Assembly: GCA_009801085.1 (NCBI GenBank)
Contig: VNWV01000002.1
Location: 2,976,001-3,040,000, forward strand
Direction of reading: 5' to 3'
Source of the DNA: Lasiodiplodia sp. COLG20
Taxonomy: Eukaryota > Ascomycota > Dothideomycetes > Botryosphaeriales > Botryosphaeriaceae
DNA length: 64,000 nucleotides
Within the stretch, counting starts at the first letter, position 1, and the number at the start of each line of letters is the position of its first letter. Below the pieces are notes generated by a model. It saw only the letters and a list, made by a program, of their open reading frames with translations, made no database searches and was not told the DNA's origin. Shown piece after piece: positions 23,344 through 35,489 of this stretch. Made by a program: the position numbers and the translations under genes.

Positions 23344-24400
23344 GTCGGGGGCGCCATCACGAGCGCCGTCCAAGCGAAGGCCGGCGGAGAGACGGATTCC
23401 AGCAGGAGAGCGACATGATCGCCGCGCTCGTGTTCGCGGGAGAGGGTTGTCTCACGTCGACGGTTATCGGCGCACGGGGCGTGGCGGGCGGCGCGACTCT
23501 GGGGAAGTGCAAACACCGTCGGCACGGCGCACCGGTATCGCGGTGTGCTGCTTCGCGACGGACGCAGAGCAAACGCCAAGACGGGCTTGGTGCGACGCGG
23601 AAACGACACCGAGCTGCAGAGATGGGCAGGAGCGAGGATAGCTGTTCTTTCCGGCGTGCAATCATTACCATGGCGGGGAGGAGCGAAAGAAGCGACTCCT
23701 GAAGATGAAACAAGCAGTCATCTGCGGGCCCGGGCCAGGGCGCGGTGCAGCCGCAGCCGTCGAGAATGTTTCGCTGAGATCTGTCAGTGCAGAGTGATCT
23801 GCCGGCCAATGGCGCGCCTGCGGGGAGCGTTTTTCGCTCACGCTGCCTTGGCATCCGCCCGCCTCCTGGAGGCGTCCAACATGGACCATCCGGCCAGCTT
23901 CAAGGCCCTCATGCACCGCTGCCCCTCGCGCCCCCCCGTCAGCCCATCTGCCCGTCCGCTCTGGGCACTGGCCGTCCGGGAAAATGTGTTGCAACAGGCC
24001 TGCGTCGCCGCATCGGGCAGGCCGCGCCCTCGCCGTCACCGGCTTGCGCAACCATCGTCCTAGTGTGCGACGACCGCCCAGGTGTGCGTCGGCCCGCGTC
24101 AGCTCCTCATCTGCTTTGCCAGTCGCGTCCTCGGTGTCGCTGCAGCCCGCCGGCGGCTGCACGCGCCCGGCGCCGTGTCCGTCATGCAGCCGTCGATACT
24201 TGCCCTTGCCAGCGCTCAGGGGTGCGTCTGGGCGCGCAAGCCGCCTCACAGCTGACGACTGCCACGCCCCCGGCGCCGCACGCTGGAAGGAAGCGGCATT
24301 CGCGACGCGCGGCGATCGAAATGTGTGCACCGGTGGAGCCTGCCCTGGGTCCCTGGCCACCGATGTCATGAAACGTTTGAGAATTGCGCACTGCCCAGCT

Positions 24401-24420
24401 CCAATAGCCCCATATATATG
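24401..24420 (+). promoter_or_regulatory. CCAAT and TATA elements of the sulfotransferase gene
   Basis: CCAAT at 24401-24405 followed by CATATATATG at 24411-24420, about 165 bases before the ATG at 24583. The spacing fits a TATA box with a 5' UTR of about 130 bases. Confidence 0.5.
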
Positions 24421-24582
24421 AATGTCCGTGGCGGGAAGTGGTGGCCTGCCCCAGCCCTGGTTGTTTTTGTACACTTCTTCCCACGCTCCTTCAAGAAGCC
24501 GCCTCCTATCAGCCTTCGCTTTTCTCCTCCAACACCATCGTTCCAAGACTGTCGCTCTTTGCCCTCCCAACTTGCTGCCACC

Positions 24583-25610
24583 ATGACGTACGCCGACCAG
24601 TACACCCCGAAGCCCATCACCGACATCTTCACCGCCGACACCGACATCGACCGCCGCCAATGCAAGCGTACCGTGCCCATGAGGGTCATGTGCCTGGGCC
24701 TCGGCCGCACTGGCACTGCTTGTGAGTAGTAGTAACAACTGTCCTCCTCAAAGCAGGCTCTGACCGCTGGGTGCAGCTCTCCGTGATGCCCTGCGCGAGC
24801 TTGGCTTCAACGACACCTACCACATGATGGCCGTCAGCGTGGAGAACCCGCCTGATGCGCTTATGTGGATGGATGCTCTGGCCTACAAGTACGACGGCGT
24901 TGGCCACTTTGGCCGTGAACAGTGGGACCAGCTCCTCGGCCACTGCCAGGTATGGCCCTTCACCCTGGCGGCCCGCGCAGGCTAACGATTGTGCAGTCTC
25001 TTTGCGATTGGCCGGCGATTGCGTTCGCGAAGGAGCTGATTGAGGCGTATCCCGAGGCCAAGATCATCCTGACCACCCGCGACGTTGACTCTTGGCACGC
25101 GTAAGTTGGTCCAAGGAGCGGGACTTGGCTGCAGATGCTAACCGAAGACGCAGCTCCTGCCTCAAGACGGTCGACTGGCGCGCCAACGACCCGGAGTTGA
25201 AGATGGTCGCCAAGTGGGACTGGGGCTCCGGGCTTTACCAGCCCATGCTGCACAAGTTCTGGACTAGCTTCTTCAAGGGCGACTTCAAGAAGCACGGCAA
25301 GCAGGTCTACCACGAGCACTACGAAGAGGTGCGCAAGCTTGTGCCGCCGGAGCGCCTGCTCGAGTACCGCATGGGCCAGGGCTGGGAGCCGCTGTGCGAC
25401 TTCCTCGAGGTGCCGGTGCCGGACAAGAAGTTCCCGCACACCAACGACACGGACGGCTTTGTCGACAGGTGCCGGGGCCGCAACAGGGCGCAGATGTGCA
25501 ACGTTGCCTTCCGCATGCTGGTCGTCGGAGGCGGCGCGGCGGCCACGGTGCTGGCGGCATCGATGACGCTGCACCGCTACTTCGGCCACCGACTGTTCGG
25601 CAGCTCGTAG
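24583..25610 (+). CDS. Sulfotransferase-fold P-loop protein, C-terminal membrane anchor
   Basis: Four exons: 24583-24721, 24777-24949, 24997-25100 and 25154-25610; 290 residues; introns GTGAGT, GTATGG and GTAAGT, all ending CAG. The PAPS-type P-loop is VMCLGLGRTGTASLRDAL (residues about 36-53). IILTTRDVDSWHAS (about 128-141) matches the 3'-phosphate-binding strand/helix. LLEYRMGQGWEPLCDFLEVP is the conserved C-terminal part. A hydrophobic stretch near 262-280 (VVGGGAAATVLAASM) is probably a membrane anchor. The family is the fungal sulfotransferase-like group (Pfam Sulfotransfer_4), often mis-annotated as NAD-dependent epimerase. Its substrate is unknown. The next gene downstream is an arylsulfotransferase-family protein. 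Confidence 0.9.
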
Positions 25611-26393
25611 GCGCGGGCGCCGTTGCTTTGCCGCATCATGTTCTTTTGATTCACGCACATTGGGCGGTGCGCCGGGTTTGGGCTTATGTTGGTGTAATAT
25701 GTTTATCTTTCCAAAACGGGCGACGCGGAGTTGGCATCAGGGACATAGAGGACAGCTCTTTTCTTGGCGCAGGTTCATGTATACAGCTTTCAGAACGGCC
25801 GCGGGCAGCGTCTTCCGCAGGCTTTTTCCGAGCAGGATGCTCAAATGCAGTTAATCTCTCTGTCCATCTCTTGCCGCTTGATCCGAGGTGAAGGAGCAAT
25901 CATCCTGGACGCCTGGGCGCAATGTCATGCAGGAGGGCGGGCGTGTGGCGGCGGCGGCAGAGCGAGGCGGGCGTGGGCGCGGGCATGGGCAGCGTCGCGG
26001 CGCCAAGAGTTGCGGTGCGCAGGCCGCGTGAGCTTGGGTGGGCCGTGGTGTGTCTCCACGTCCTCCTGGCGCGGAGGGCGAGCAGCGTCCGCTGGCGGTG
26101 GGATTCCGATTGCGATGGACCGGGTGGGGGCAGGCCTCTAATCTCGTTCGGGGCGCGATGTGGCTGATCGCTGGCGGCCAGGGATGCGCGTCTCTGCGTG
26201 GAGACGCCGGTGGGCCCGCAGCTCGAACGTGGCCGGCGGCTCTCCAGCTGCGTAAGGCGCTCAGGGCGCTGCATTTTGTCTGGCCGCATCCGCGTCATCC
26301 CAGCGCCCGCGTCTGCTTTTCGCTTCTTCCGCAGAGGGGTGTGGTCTCTTCAATGACAAGCCGCCTCGCTCCATAACTGCCATTTTTTTTACC
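25611..26393. other. Intergenic, GC-rich
   Basis: 783 bases between two plus-strand genes. ORFs on both strands are GC-driven; nothing recognised. Confidence 0.55.
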
Positions 26394-28440
26394 ATGTCGC
26401 CGACACCAGCCTCTCCTTCCATGCCTTCGTTTCTACGTGCCGTTGCATTCCTCTTTCTCTCGTTTATTGCTTCTGCTCGCGCGGACCTGAACAACGACAC
26501 CTCTCCTACGTCTTTCTTCCACTCGGTGCGTCCTGCTGCGCCTGCCTGCCGCGTTGCGCCGCCGCTGACCACAGCTGCAGAGACCGGAGATTCATGCGCC
26601 CATAATACAATTCGACGTGCTATGGCCCGACTTCGTGTCGCCGGGCTACATTTTCCTCTCGCCCTACCGCAACGTCGACCCTGGGCCCTACATATATGAT
26701 AACTATGGTGTACGTCTCTTACCTCGTCCGCCTCCGCCCGCAGTTCGCTGACAGCCTCAGAACCTGGTGTGGTCCGGAGCTGGTCTCATGGGCCCCATGG
26801 TTGGCCACGCGCCCCGCGTCTGCGACTACCAGGGCGAGGACCACCTTTGCTTCTACCAGGGCGAGCAGTACCAAGGCTTCGCCCGCGGCCACGGCATGAT
26901 CATGAACAACGAGTACCGCGTCGTCAAGACGGTTGAGAGCGGAGGTTCCACCGCCCAGGCCGACATGCACGAGTTCCGCGTGCTGCCCGGCGGCAAGACG
27001 GCCCTGATGACCATCTATCAGACCCGCCAGTACGACTTGGCACCCTTTGGCATCGAGCGGGGGATGGGCTGGATTGTCGACAGCGTCTTCCAGGAGGTCG
27101 ACATTGAGACCAACGACGTGGTGTTCGAGTGGCGCGCCCTGGACCACGTGTCACCGAGCTTCAGCTACACCATGCCCGGTACCACCGACACCAGTGGCGA
27201 CGGACGCTCGGCCAACTCGCCGTGGGACTACTTCCACATCAACTCGATCGACAAAAATGACGACGGCGACTATCTCATCTCTTCGCGCCACATGGCTGCC
27301 GTGTATAAGATCTCGCACGAGGACGGCCATGTCATCTGGGAGCTGAACGGCGCGAACCCCAGCTTCCGCAACCTCAACCTGCACTTCTCCAGCCAGCACC
27401 ATGCGCGCTGGCTAAAGGAAAACTCAACGCACACGGTCCTTTCCCTCTTCGACAATGCCAGCAATCACTACAACTCCACGAACCCCTGGTCGCGCGGTAT
27501 GACCATCTCCATCAACCACATCGCCCGCACGGCATCGATGCTCCAGGAATGGCTAGCCCCGGACGCGGCAGGAGGGGTGTTGTCGGGATCGCAGGGCAAC
27601 ATGCAGGTGCTCAAGGACGGCCACGTCGTGATCGGCTGGGGCAACAACCCCTTCTTCTCCGAGCACCTGCCAACGGGCGAGGCCGTCATGTACGGTAAGC
27701 TCGCGCAGCCCGAGTCGGGAGTGGTCAACTACCGGGTGTACAAGTTCGAGTGGTCGGGCACGCCCCGGGACAACCCGGCGCTGTGGACGTTCTCGCGCAC
27801 GGGGACCAGCGTCGCGGGCATGGTCTTCTACGTGTCGTGGAACGGTGCCACCGAGGTCAAGTCATGGCAGTTTTACGCGGGCAACGATGCAAACGGGCCG
27901 TGGGAGTTTGTGGGCAATGCGACCAAGCGTGGGTTCGAGACGAGGTTGCGCATCGAGACGGTCAAGCCGTATGCATTTGCAGAGGCGCTGGACGAGCACG
28001 GCAACGTGCTGCGGCGCTCGTCGGTCACCAAGACGTTCGTGCCATCGGCGGGCCTCATGCCGTCGTGCGACGACTGGAGCTGCCAGCGACACCCGCCGCT
28101 CGCCGAGGGCGAGGTCATCGAAGCACACCCGCCATTCGTGGCCAACGGCGGGGCAAACTGGAACACGGGCCTCAACAGCTTAAACTACTACACAACGCTG
28201 CCGAAGTCGGTGGGAGCGAGCATCGCAAACATCGGGGGCCCGCTGGCGGTTGGCGTGGCCATTGTTGCGCTGCTGTGCCTGTGTCTGTACAAGCACCGGG
28301 CGATGCGGAGCATGTCCGGATGGCAACGTTCGCTGCAGCAGCGGGCGGTGGATTTGCAGGAGGTGCTGAGTCCAGACGGCGTCCGGCAGCGGCTACTGCG
28401 AAAGTACAAGCGGGTAGGGGATGCGGAGACGGGGCTGTGA
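26394..28440 (+). CDS. Arylsulfotransferase (ASST) family secreted/membrane protein
   Basis: Three exons: 26394-26525, 26581-26709 and 26761-28440; 646 residues; introns GTGCGT..CTGCAG and GTACGT..CCTCAG, both in phase 0. The N terminus holds a signal peptide (SFLRAVAFLFLSFIASARA, cleavage likely after about residue 31). The body is a predicted beta-propeller of the fungal ASST family (Arylsulfotran_2): APIIQFDVLWPDFVSPGYIF, then WSGAGLMGPMVGHAP, ARGHGMIMNNEY, MHEFRVLPGGKTALM, DYFHINSIDKNDDGDYLISS and WELNGANPSF. A membrane helix near the C terminus (IGGPLAVGVAIVALLCLCLY) is followed by a basic tail of about 60 residues. Bacterial ASSTs move sulfate from one phenol to another without PAPS; whether fungal members keep this activity is unknown. 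Confidence 0.9.
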
Positions 28441-29187
28441 GACGCGAATTGTGTGTACTGTACATAGATAGTAGAATCTGCAGAGCAAACAACAGTAATG
28501 CTAATCTGGGCACGGGAAAGCCGTGTATCCGACTTGGCTGCGCTCGGTTCGCGGGGCTGCAGGGGGTGATGTCAGTCAGCAACGGCTGGGCGGTGAGAGG
28601 TGGTGTGCGGTGGAGGGCGTTGAGCGGGACGGCAGCTTGAGATGGCGTGGCCGTCGTCCCGTCGCGGCTGGCGTGGCTGAAATGCAGCGCGGCTGTGGCT
28701 GGTTGAGCCTCGCGTCCACACTAGCGGCGCCTACGACGACGACAGGCGACGACGATGCGACGGCGGCGCGGGGACAGGGCGCAGATTCTGCGGGCGCATT
28801 GCCGGGGCTGTCGCAAGGAGAGCGCCTCGGGTGCTATTGATAGGCGGCCACACACAAGCCTTCCCAAGCTTTTTGTGCGCGTCGCAACGCCGGGCTGGAT
28901 GCGGAGGCGATCGGCGCCGCGGATTTGGATGGGCGAGCGGCGCGCGAGGTTGATTGCGCGGCCGCACGGGCTGCCAGGCGGGACGCTCCTGCTAATGTCG
29001 CGCGCGCACCGCAGTCCCTGTCGCCAAGCTGCGCCAAGACAGGGCCTGAAGCACAGGCGCGTCCGACAATACGTATGCAGCTGCGACGGAGCTGACGGAG
29101 GCGCCCCACAGCGCTGCGGTGCCGGCCTACATCCTATCACCCCTCCCGCCGCGCCAATGTTTTCTTCGTCACCTCCACTCCGCGACG
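28441..29187. other. Intergenic, GC-rich
   Basis: 747 bases before the MFS gene. No domain-bearing ORF was seen; an in-frame leader precedes the chosen ATG at 29188. Confidence 0.5.
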
Positions 29188-31123
29188 ATGCGCAGCAGAA
29201 CCACCTCGCAGGCCGAGCCCGCTGACTCGTCCACCGGCGCCGCCCTCCGCCAGCACAAAGCTCATCAGCGCCATGGCTCCGGCGTGAATCCCCACGCCCG
29301 CTCCATCTCCCTCGGCCGCCTCGAGCTCGACCAACCTGCCGACATGGACACGCCCATCGAACACAGCAAGCCGCCGCCCGCCAGCTGGGCCACGCTGCCT
29401 CACAAGGGCCAGCTCGCCGTGCTGGCCATCTCGCGCTTCGTCGATTTTTTCCAGATGGCCTCGCTGCAGACGTACATGGTCCACCAGCTCAAGTCCTTCG
29501 ATCCCGCCCTGCCCGACTCGGCCATCTCGCACCAGGCCGGTGTGCTGCAGGGCAGCTTCACTGCCACCCAGATTGTCACTGCTGTCGTCTGGGGGCGCGT
29601 CGCCGATGCCCCGTGGTGTGGTCGCAAACGCGTGCTACTGATCGGCCTCGTCGGCACCGCTTTCTCGTGTCTGGGTGTCGGCTTCTCGCAAACTTTTCTG
29701 CAGGCCACGCTCTGGCGCATGTTTGGCGGTGCCATCAACGGCACCATCGGCTCTGCGCGAACCATGGTCGCCGAGACGGTCGACAAGCGCTTCCACTCGC
29801 GCGCTTTCCTGCTGCTTCCACTTGCCTTCAACGTGGCCAACATCCTCGGTCCCAGTACGTCGCTCTCCCACCCTTGCCATTCGCATCTTCTCCCCCTGCT
29901 GACCGCCGCCCCGCAGTTCTGAGCGGCTTGCTCGTCGAGCCTGTCGCCGCATACCCAAAGCTCTTCGGCCCTGCCTCAGTCTTTGGCGGGGTCGATGGTG
30001 TCCAATGGATGGAAAAATATCCATACGCCATGCCAAACCTCCTCTGCGCCGTCCTACTCGTTCTCGAGGCCATTGCCGTGCATCTACTGCTCACAGAGAC
30101 GCTAGCTAGCATCCGGAACTCCAAGGTCCCGCTTCCTAGCATCCTCGACCTGGTGAAGAGGTTCATTTCTCGCTTCACGTCGCCCAATGCGCACCGCTAC
30201 AGCCTTGTCGACTCCGCCTCCGATGGCCTACTGGCAGGCATGGACGACGACGCTGTTGAACTCTCCTCAATCACTCACGGCGAGAAGCCGAGCATGACAA
30301 AACGTCAGCAAGTTTTGCCATTCAGCCGCATCTGGACCTCCAATGTTCTATGGGTCTTGCTTTCAATTGCCATTTTTGACTTCCATATGGGGTAAGTCTC
30401 CGCCGCAAACCGGGCTTGGCGTTCCGGTATCGCTGACTTGCTCCACACAGTGCCTTCTCCAGTCTCTGGATTGTGTATCTTTCCTCCGATAGGCCTACAC
30501 CTGACATCACGGCCCGCTTCACCAAGAGATCCAACCCTTTCATCTTTAGCGGCGGTCTTGCCTTTGAGCCCGCCGCTATTGGCTTTGCTCTAGCTGTCCT
30601 TGGAATTGTCGGCCTGTTCCTTCAGCTTTCCATATACCCCTGGGCCAACACGCGTTTCGGCCTGATGCGTTGCTTCCGCTACTCGCTTTTTCTTTTCCCG
30701 CTGGCTTATTTCCTGGCACCCTATTTGTCTCTCTTGCCCTCGCCAACGCCGGCGCCAAGTCCCGCCACAGGATTCTGGGTATGGGTCGGCATCAGCCTCA
30801 TTCTCACCCTCCAAGTGACCGCGCGTACCTTCGCTCTTCCCGCCAGTATTATCCTGCTCAATAACTCCAGCCCGCATCCGAGTGTCCTTGCCACTATCCA
30901 CGGCATTGGTCAGAGCGTGAGCTCGACCTTCCGCACCGTAGGACCCATCGCCGCCGGCTACTGGTACGGTGTTGGGCTCGAGAGGGGCATTGTTGGGATT
31001 GCCTGGTGGCTTGTCGCGGCTGTCAGTTCTATTGGCTGCATTGCCAGTTTCTGGGTCCGTAATGGCACTGGCCACGAGATTCTCCTGCCTGGTGAGGAGC
31101 CTCCGGAGAATGACAGGCAATAA
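29188..31123 (+). CDS. MFS transporter
   Basis: Three exons: 29188-29854, 29917-30391 and 30451-31123; 604 residues; introns GTACGT..CGCAG and GTAAGT..CACAG. The 60-residue cytoplasmic N terminus is followed by about 12 hydrophobic segments. The MFS signature between helices 2 and 3 is WGRVADAPWCGRKRVLLIGL, and GGAINGTIGSARTMVAE is the helix 4-5 motif, as in the drug:H+ antiporter-like group related to yeast YCR023C. A central loop of about 100 residues (SRFTSPNAHRYSLVDSASD region) separates the halves. TGFWVWVGISLILTLQVTAR and PHPSVLATIHGIGQSVSS lie in the second half. Substrate unknown; export of small molecules is a family-level guess. An in-frame upstream stretch from 29119 has no ATG of better context. 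Confidence 0.92.
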
Positions 31124-32596
31124 GCGGCAACTTTCGTTTCTTTGGGGGGAGGGGTTTCACTTTCCACAATATGTTCAAAGTTTATATTCGAAAGATGGTT
31201 GGAGCGAAGAGAGTTTTACATGCTGCATCCTGGAGGGCGTTCTGCATGCATTCACACCCGGCGTTGGTCCTTTTCCTTATTTGATTTGTATTTGGTACCC
31301 TGGAAATAAAAGGGGCGTAGGGCACGCGTGGACTCACTTGGTTACCTTCGTCCAGTTTATCTTGCTCACATACCCTCTTCTTCTTTTCCTTTACCTACAA
31401 CGCGAAGCAGGGAAGTCTAGCAAAGCACATGAAATGCTAGTATATCTTCAAGCGGGTAGTTCTCAGTGTCAGGCTGGCAGGCGTACATTAGTTCCGGTAG
31501 GAAATTACAATCGCGTACCATCGACGTTTACTGTGCGACGAAATACGCCCGTGGTCTTGGGTTCATGGTGTTGTTCTGTCGAAACAAGCCTTCTCCTAAT
31601 GCTACCTCGTGCTACGGAAATGCGCAGTGTTACGTGAAGGCTCATGCATGCATATGGCAGCGCAGCCACACTATGTTCGAGTAAGACAGCACCATTGTAC
31701 ACCCGACGCACATATGCAGGCGGGGCTTTGTGTTCCGGAAGTTCCCCGTCTTGGTTGAGTTGCACTTATAGTGCTCACAACCCTCTGCAATTAAGGCCAT
31801 TTAATTTTTTTTTTCAACGCCATGAACAATCAAGCAGTTCCTGCCTGCCTCGGTTATAAGGTTTGGTCCCTCTCGTTCCAGAGCAAATACGTCTTCTCGG
31901 TGAATTATAATACACATGGTTAATGTCGCAAAACTATAATTACACCCCATATTAATATTTAAGAACCGGGCTCCAAACTTAACCGCCAGTATCAATAGCT
32001 TACCTTTTACCTGTTACGAGTTTATTAGATGTCTATTCTTACCAGTAGACTTTCTCTTATCGCGATATGACTGTTACTGTATTTTAGACGAAAATTATTA
32101 CTATAGATTAAAGATTAATTAATAATGCTTTGCTCTATTATAATTTCCTAGGCAATTCATGTGATCAGAAATAATAGGACTAGAATACATATATTCGTGT
32201 TTCCGAGTACATGTTATTTCTAGGGTCTACTTATTTGCGTATGTATAAAGTAGAGAATTAGACAAGGTCAATTAAGTCAACACTAAAGCACTTTTTATTC
32301 GTCCGGTTCATATCTCTATATTTTGTGTGTCTAAGTACCCACTCCTTTGAAGTTATACATGCTGACCGAAAACACCACTGGAACCACCTTGACCTCCACA
32401 ATGATGTAGGTAACCCAGTAGACCTGTTGTTTGAAACCACCAGTTATGTCTCGAATGTTCATACCGTTTCTTCGACGATCATTTTGCCTTTGAATCCACT
32501 ACCTTTCGCCTGCACTTTTCAAGCTATATAGAGTCGGTCCAGCAAACAAGGAAGTCACACGCATGGAATGGACACAAGAGACAGGGAGGTTGTGTC
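31124..32596. other. Intergenic with an AT-rich relic (about 31,900-32,330)
   Basis: Both flanking genes end here. From about 31,900 to 32,330 the sequence is AT-rich with many stops in every frame, like a small decayed repeat. No recognisable coding domain remains. Confidence 0.5.
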
Positions 32597-34989
32597 TTAG
32601 CCCAGGCCTGTCTTCGTGGTCTTAACAACATGTGTGACGGGCTGAAGGATGCCCTTGTTGTTCAAAGCACCCAAAGCTGTACCAGAACTCCAGCCCATCT
32701 TCTCAAGCATGGCCCGTCCTTTGTTTTCTGAGCCAATTTCAGGTGCAGATGCACCGACGACGTCACCGTCTTGATAGGATACGGCAGCATACCTGCCTCC
32801 ACCGCCTCCACCACCAGATTTCTTGCCAGCACCGCGTTTGTCCATGCGCTGGAGGAAGCGATTTTGGTACCTCGCGGTGATCCTGGCAAACGACATCTCG
32901 TTGAATTCCCTTGTACGCGATGTCTTAACAAGCGTAGTGAAGCGCGAGGTTCCGGAGCCAATAGATCTTGACGTGAGCCCCAAAGCCGCCGCCAACTGGT
33001 GAAGAGCGGCACGGTCGCGTTTGTCCATGGGAGGGAAAGGCCGGCTTTGATTGGGCGAGTCCAAGAACACCTTGATCTCTTCTCTAATTTGAGTGAATGT
33101 CATGCCCTCGTTGTATTTAGCATTCAAGTCGGCTTTGAACTTGTTCTTCTTTCCAAGGAGGCCTTGAGAGCGTAGATCCGCCCGCTCCTGCTTCTTGAGA
33201 CGTTTCTTGCTGCGGTCGTTTTCCCACGATGTGACGAGCTGAGACGCGAGATCGTCGTCGGACAGCTCAAAGGGCAAATCGACCGCTCTGCCTTTCTTCT
33301 TCTTTTTGAGACTCGGCCTCTCAAAGTCCATGATATCGAAGCCATTGTAAGGGTCTTGTTCGAGCACATCGGCCATTATAGTTGCTGAGGGGAAGTCTCC
33401 TCTGGCTCGCTTCGATTTTGACTTCTGCTTCCTTCCTCGACTGGTTTGCGGCATGCGGTACTTATTCCCGGCACTGAGGTCGTCAATCTCGACATCTTCA
33501 TCCTCATCTTCACCGTCGAATAGAAGAAGAGTATCTGTGTTCATGCCCAGCTCCTCTTGCTTCGCAAGCAAGCGCGCAAGCTTTTCATCGCTCATGCGCT
33601 CTATTCTCCTCTGGATAAGGTCTTCTTCATCTTCGAAGTCCATATCGTCGTCGTCGTCGTCATCATCGTCATCGCCATCCTCGTCCTCATCGTCCTCGTC
33701 GTCTTCGCTCTCGTCGGACCAGCTCTCGGATGTATCAGCTTCGTTTCCAAGCGTGACATTTGCGGTGGTTTCTTCGAATGCGGCCACAAGGCTCTAATCA
33801 TGTTCCCGGGTCAACCTAGAGAGGGGGATCCAGCGAGCCTCATCCTCATTTGAGTTTTCGAAAACAACAAGATATTGAAGGCCGCTTGACCGCGCCCGTT
33901 TACGAAGTATGCGATCAACGTTACCAACCACCTCAGATGAAGTACTAATATTGTCAAAGTCTCCGAGTTGGGAAGAGTCCCAGTCATTCTTATGGGGATT
34001 TCCATGGCCAGGTTTTTGCGTGGTGCTCTGGTCGGCAGCGGCGTCCCATTCATCATCGTCCGTCAGCCCCAAAACCCGACGTGTAAGAGTCGAGGTTGCG
34101 TAGGTATTTCCAGTGACGAGTTCGCCTGCATCGTCGTGTTCCTGTGCTTTGATATTCTCAATATAGTCTGCAATAGCCTCTGCATCTGGGTCGGAATCGT
34201 TCTGACGACGACTGCTATGCGGATGTAATCGGCGAGCAGATGCGCTGCGAGCTTGGGCCTTTGCAGTAGGTTTGGGCAGAGCTGCCGACGCGACTGGTGA
34301 TTCCTGGGTAGCTAGTGCGTTTGCCTCGCTTTTGGTCTGCCTCAGCTGAATCGAATCCGTCACAACTTTCACATTGTTCCGGCCTCGAAATAGGACCACC
34401 TCTTCGCTGGAGTCGGAAGGGGTCGGAGAGGCATTGCGTATTACCGGAGGCGCAAATTTCGTGGCGGCAAGGGCGCTCGAACCGGCAGTGTCCTCGAAGA
34501 AAAAGGCGGACGCAGGTGGCGACGCGGTAGCTTCGACGGTGGGCTCGAGATGCATTTGCGCCATGGCGCTCTCAGACTCCGCAATGGCATCTGCGATGGG
34601 CTCGTCGCGATTTGAAAGTGTCTCGTTAGGCGTCGACCCGTCGGGAGTGCACTCATTGGGCGTAGAATTGTCGGAACGAGATTCTTCGGGCAGTGTACCG
34701 GCAAGATTGCCTGCGCTCACGAAACTGATTCCTTTGTGCCGGAGCTTGACATCGGAGGACCAGAGGTGGTGGCGATGCTCGGTATTGCGGGCTTCCTCCT
34801 GAAGAGAAAATGCATGGGTAGTGGGAGCTGGCGGGCGAGATGAGTACCAGATGCGAAGGGTGGCGGGGAGGGCAGCAAACCATCAACGGAGGCTCTGGTG
34901 AACGTCCGGGGGGTGGAGGCCCCGCGAGAACCGCCTCTGCCTCGGCGCGAGCCTCGGTGGCCTCCGCCCTTGCGCGCGTGGTGCACCAT
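32597..34989 (-). CDS. SQS1: SQS1-like R3H/G-patch protein, interrupted by an in-frame TAG
   Basis: The first exon begins at 34989 (Gly/Arg-rich: GGGHRGSRRGRGGSRGAST). The main exon (from about 34798) reads EEARNTEH..KLRHKGISFVSAGNL, a Ser/Thr-rich region, then YLVVFENSNEDEARWIPLSR, a TAG at 33796-33794, and continues in the same frame with LVAAFEETTANV, an Asp/Glu run, an R3H-like region (FTQIREEIKVFLDSPNQSR) and a C-terminal G-patch (AMLEKMGWSSGTALG). This is the layout of SQS1/PFA1-type proteins, which activate the Prp43 helicase through the G-patch. The first intron is uncertain: donor 34847 with acceptor 34799 is out of phase; in-phase options are donor 34847 with acceptor AAG at 34792, or donor GTTGAT at 34887 with acceptor 34799. 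The TAG may be a nonsense mutation, an assembly error, readthrough, or be spliced out by a weak intron. Confidence 0.82.
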
Positions 34990-35489
34990 CAGAAGATTCG
35001 CAAAGCGGCGAGGTGGATGACAAGGGTGTGGAGAGAGAAAGAAGAGCGGCGAGTGCTCGGGAGCTGCGCCGGCCCTTGTAACGCTGTACGTTATCTTATC
35101 GTGTGCATGACTCGTCGCAGAGCGCCCGCCCGCTCAGCAGCCCGCTCAGCGGCTCGTCCGGCAGCGTGCTGTGATTGCTGCTCGGCGCTGCTATGAGATC
35201 GTGCGTGCTTTTCTCTGGCTTGTGGGTGTGGAGAGGCGACACAGCTGACTGCGCCGCGTTGGCAGCATGTTTGGTGCGTCGCCAGGAGAGCACCAGGCAC
35301 CGGCGTGCTGCCGCATGCCTTCCCCGCCATCTGAGCTTTGCCTGGGGTCAGCTGTCTAGGCATGCGCCGGCGTCACCTTCATCACACCCGCACCCACCAC
35401 ACGCTCCCGACTTCTCCCCATCTGCGCCGCCGCACCCTTCCCGACCGCCGCTGGTGATGGTATTCCGGTGAACACTCCCGCCCTCCGCC
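34990..35489. other. Divergent intergenic region, SQS1 / ATG4
   Basis: 500 bases shared by the two promoters. No clear TATA box was seen. GCTCAGC-type short repeats lie near 35,131-35,155. Confidence 0.5.

Larger units (their letters stand above)
22894..24582. other. Divergent intergenic region with repeats
   Basis: 1.7 kb between the GCNA-like gene (-) and the sulfotransferase gene (+). It holds a GC-rich minisatellite at 23,258-23,343 and overlapping GC-rich ORFs without domains. The right end carries CCAAT and TATA-like elements (separate entry). Confidence 0.55.
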
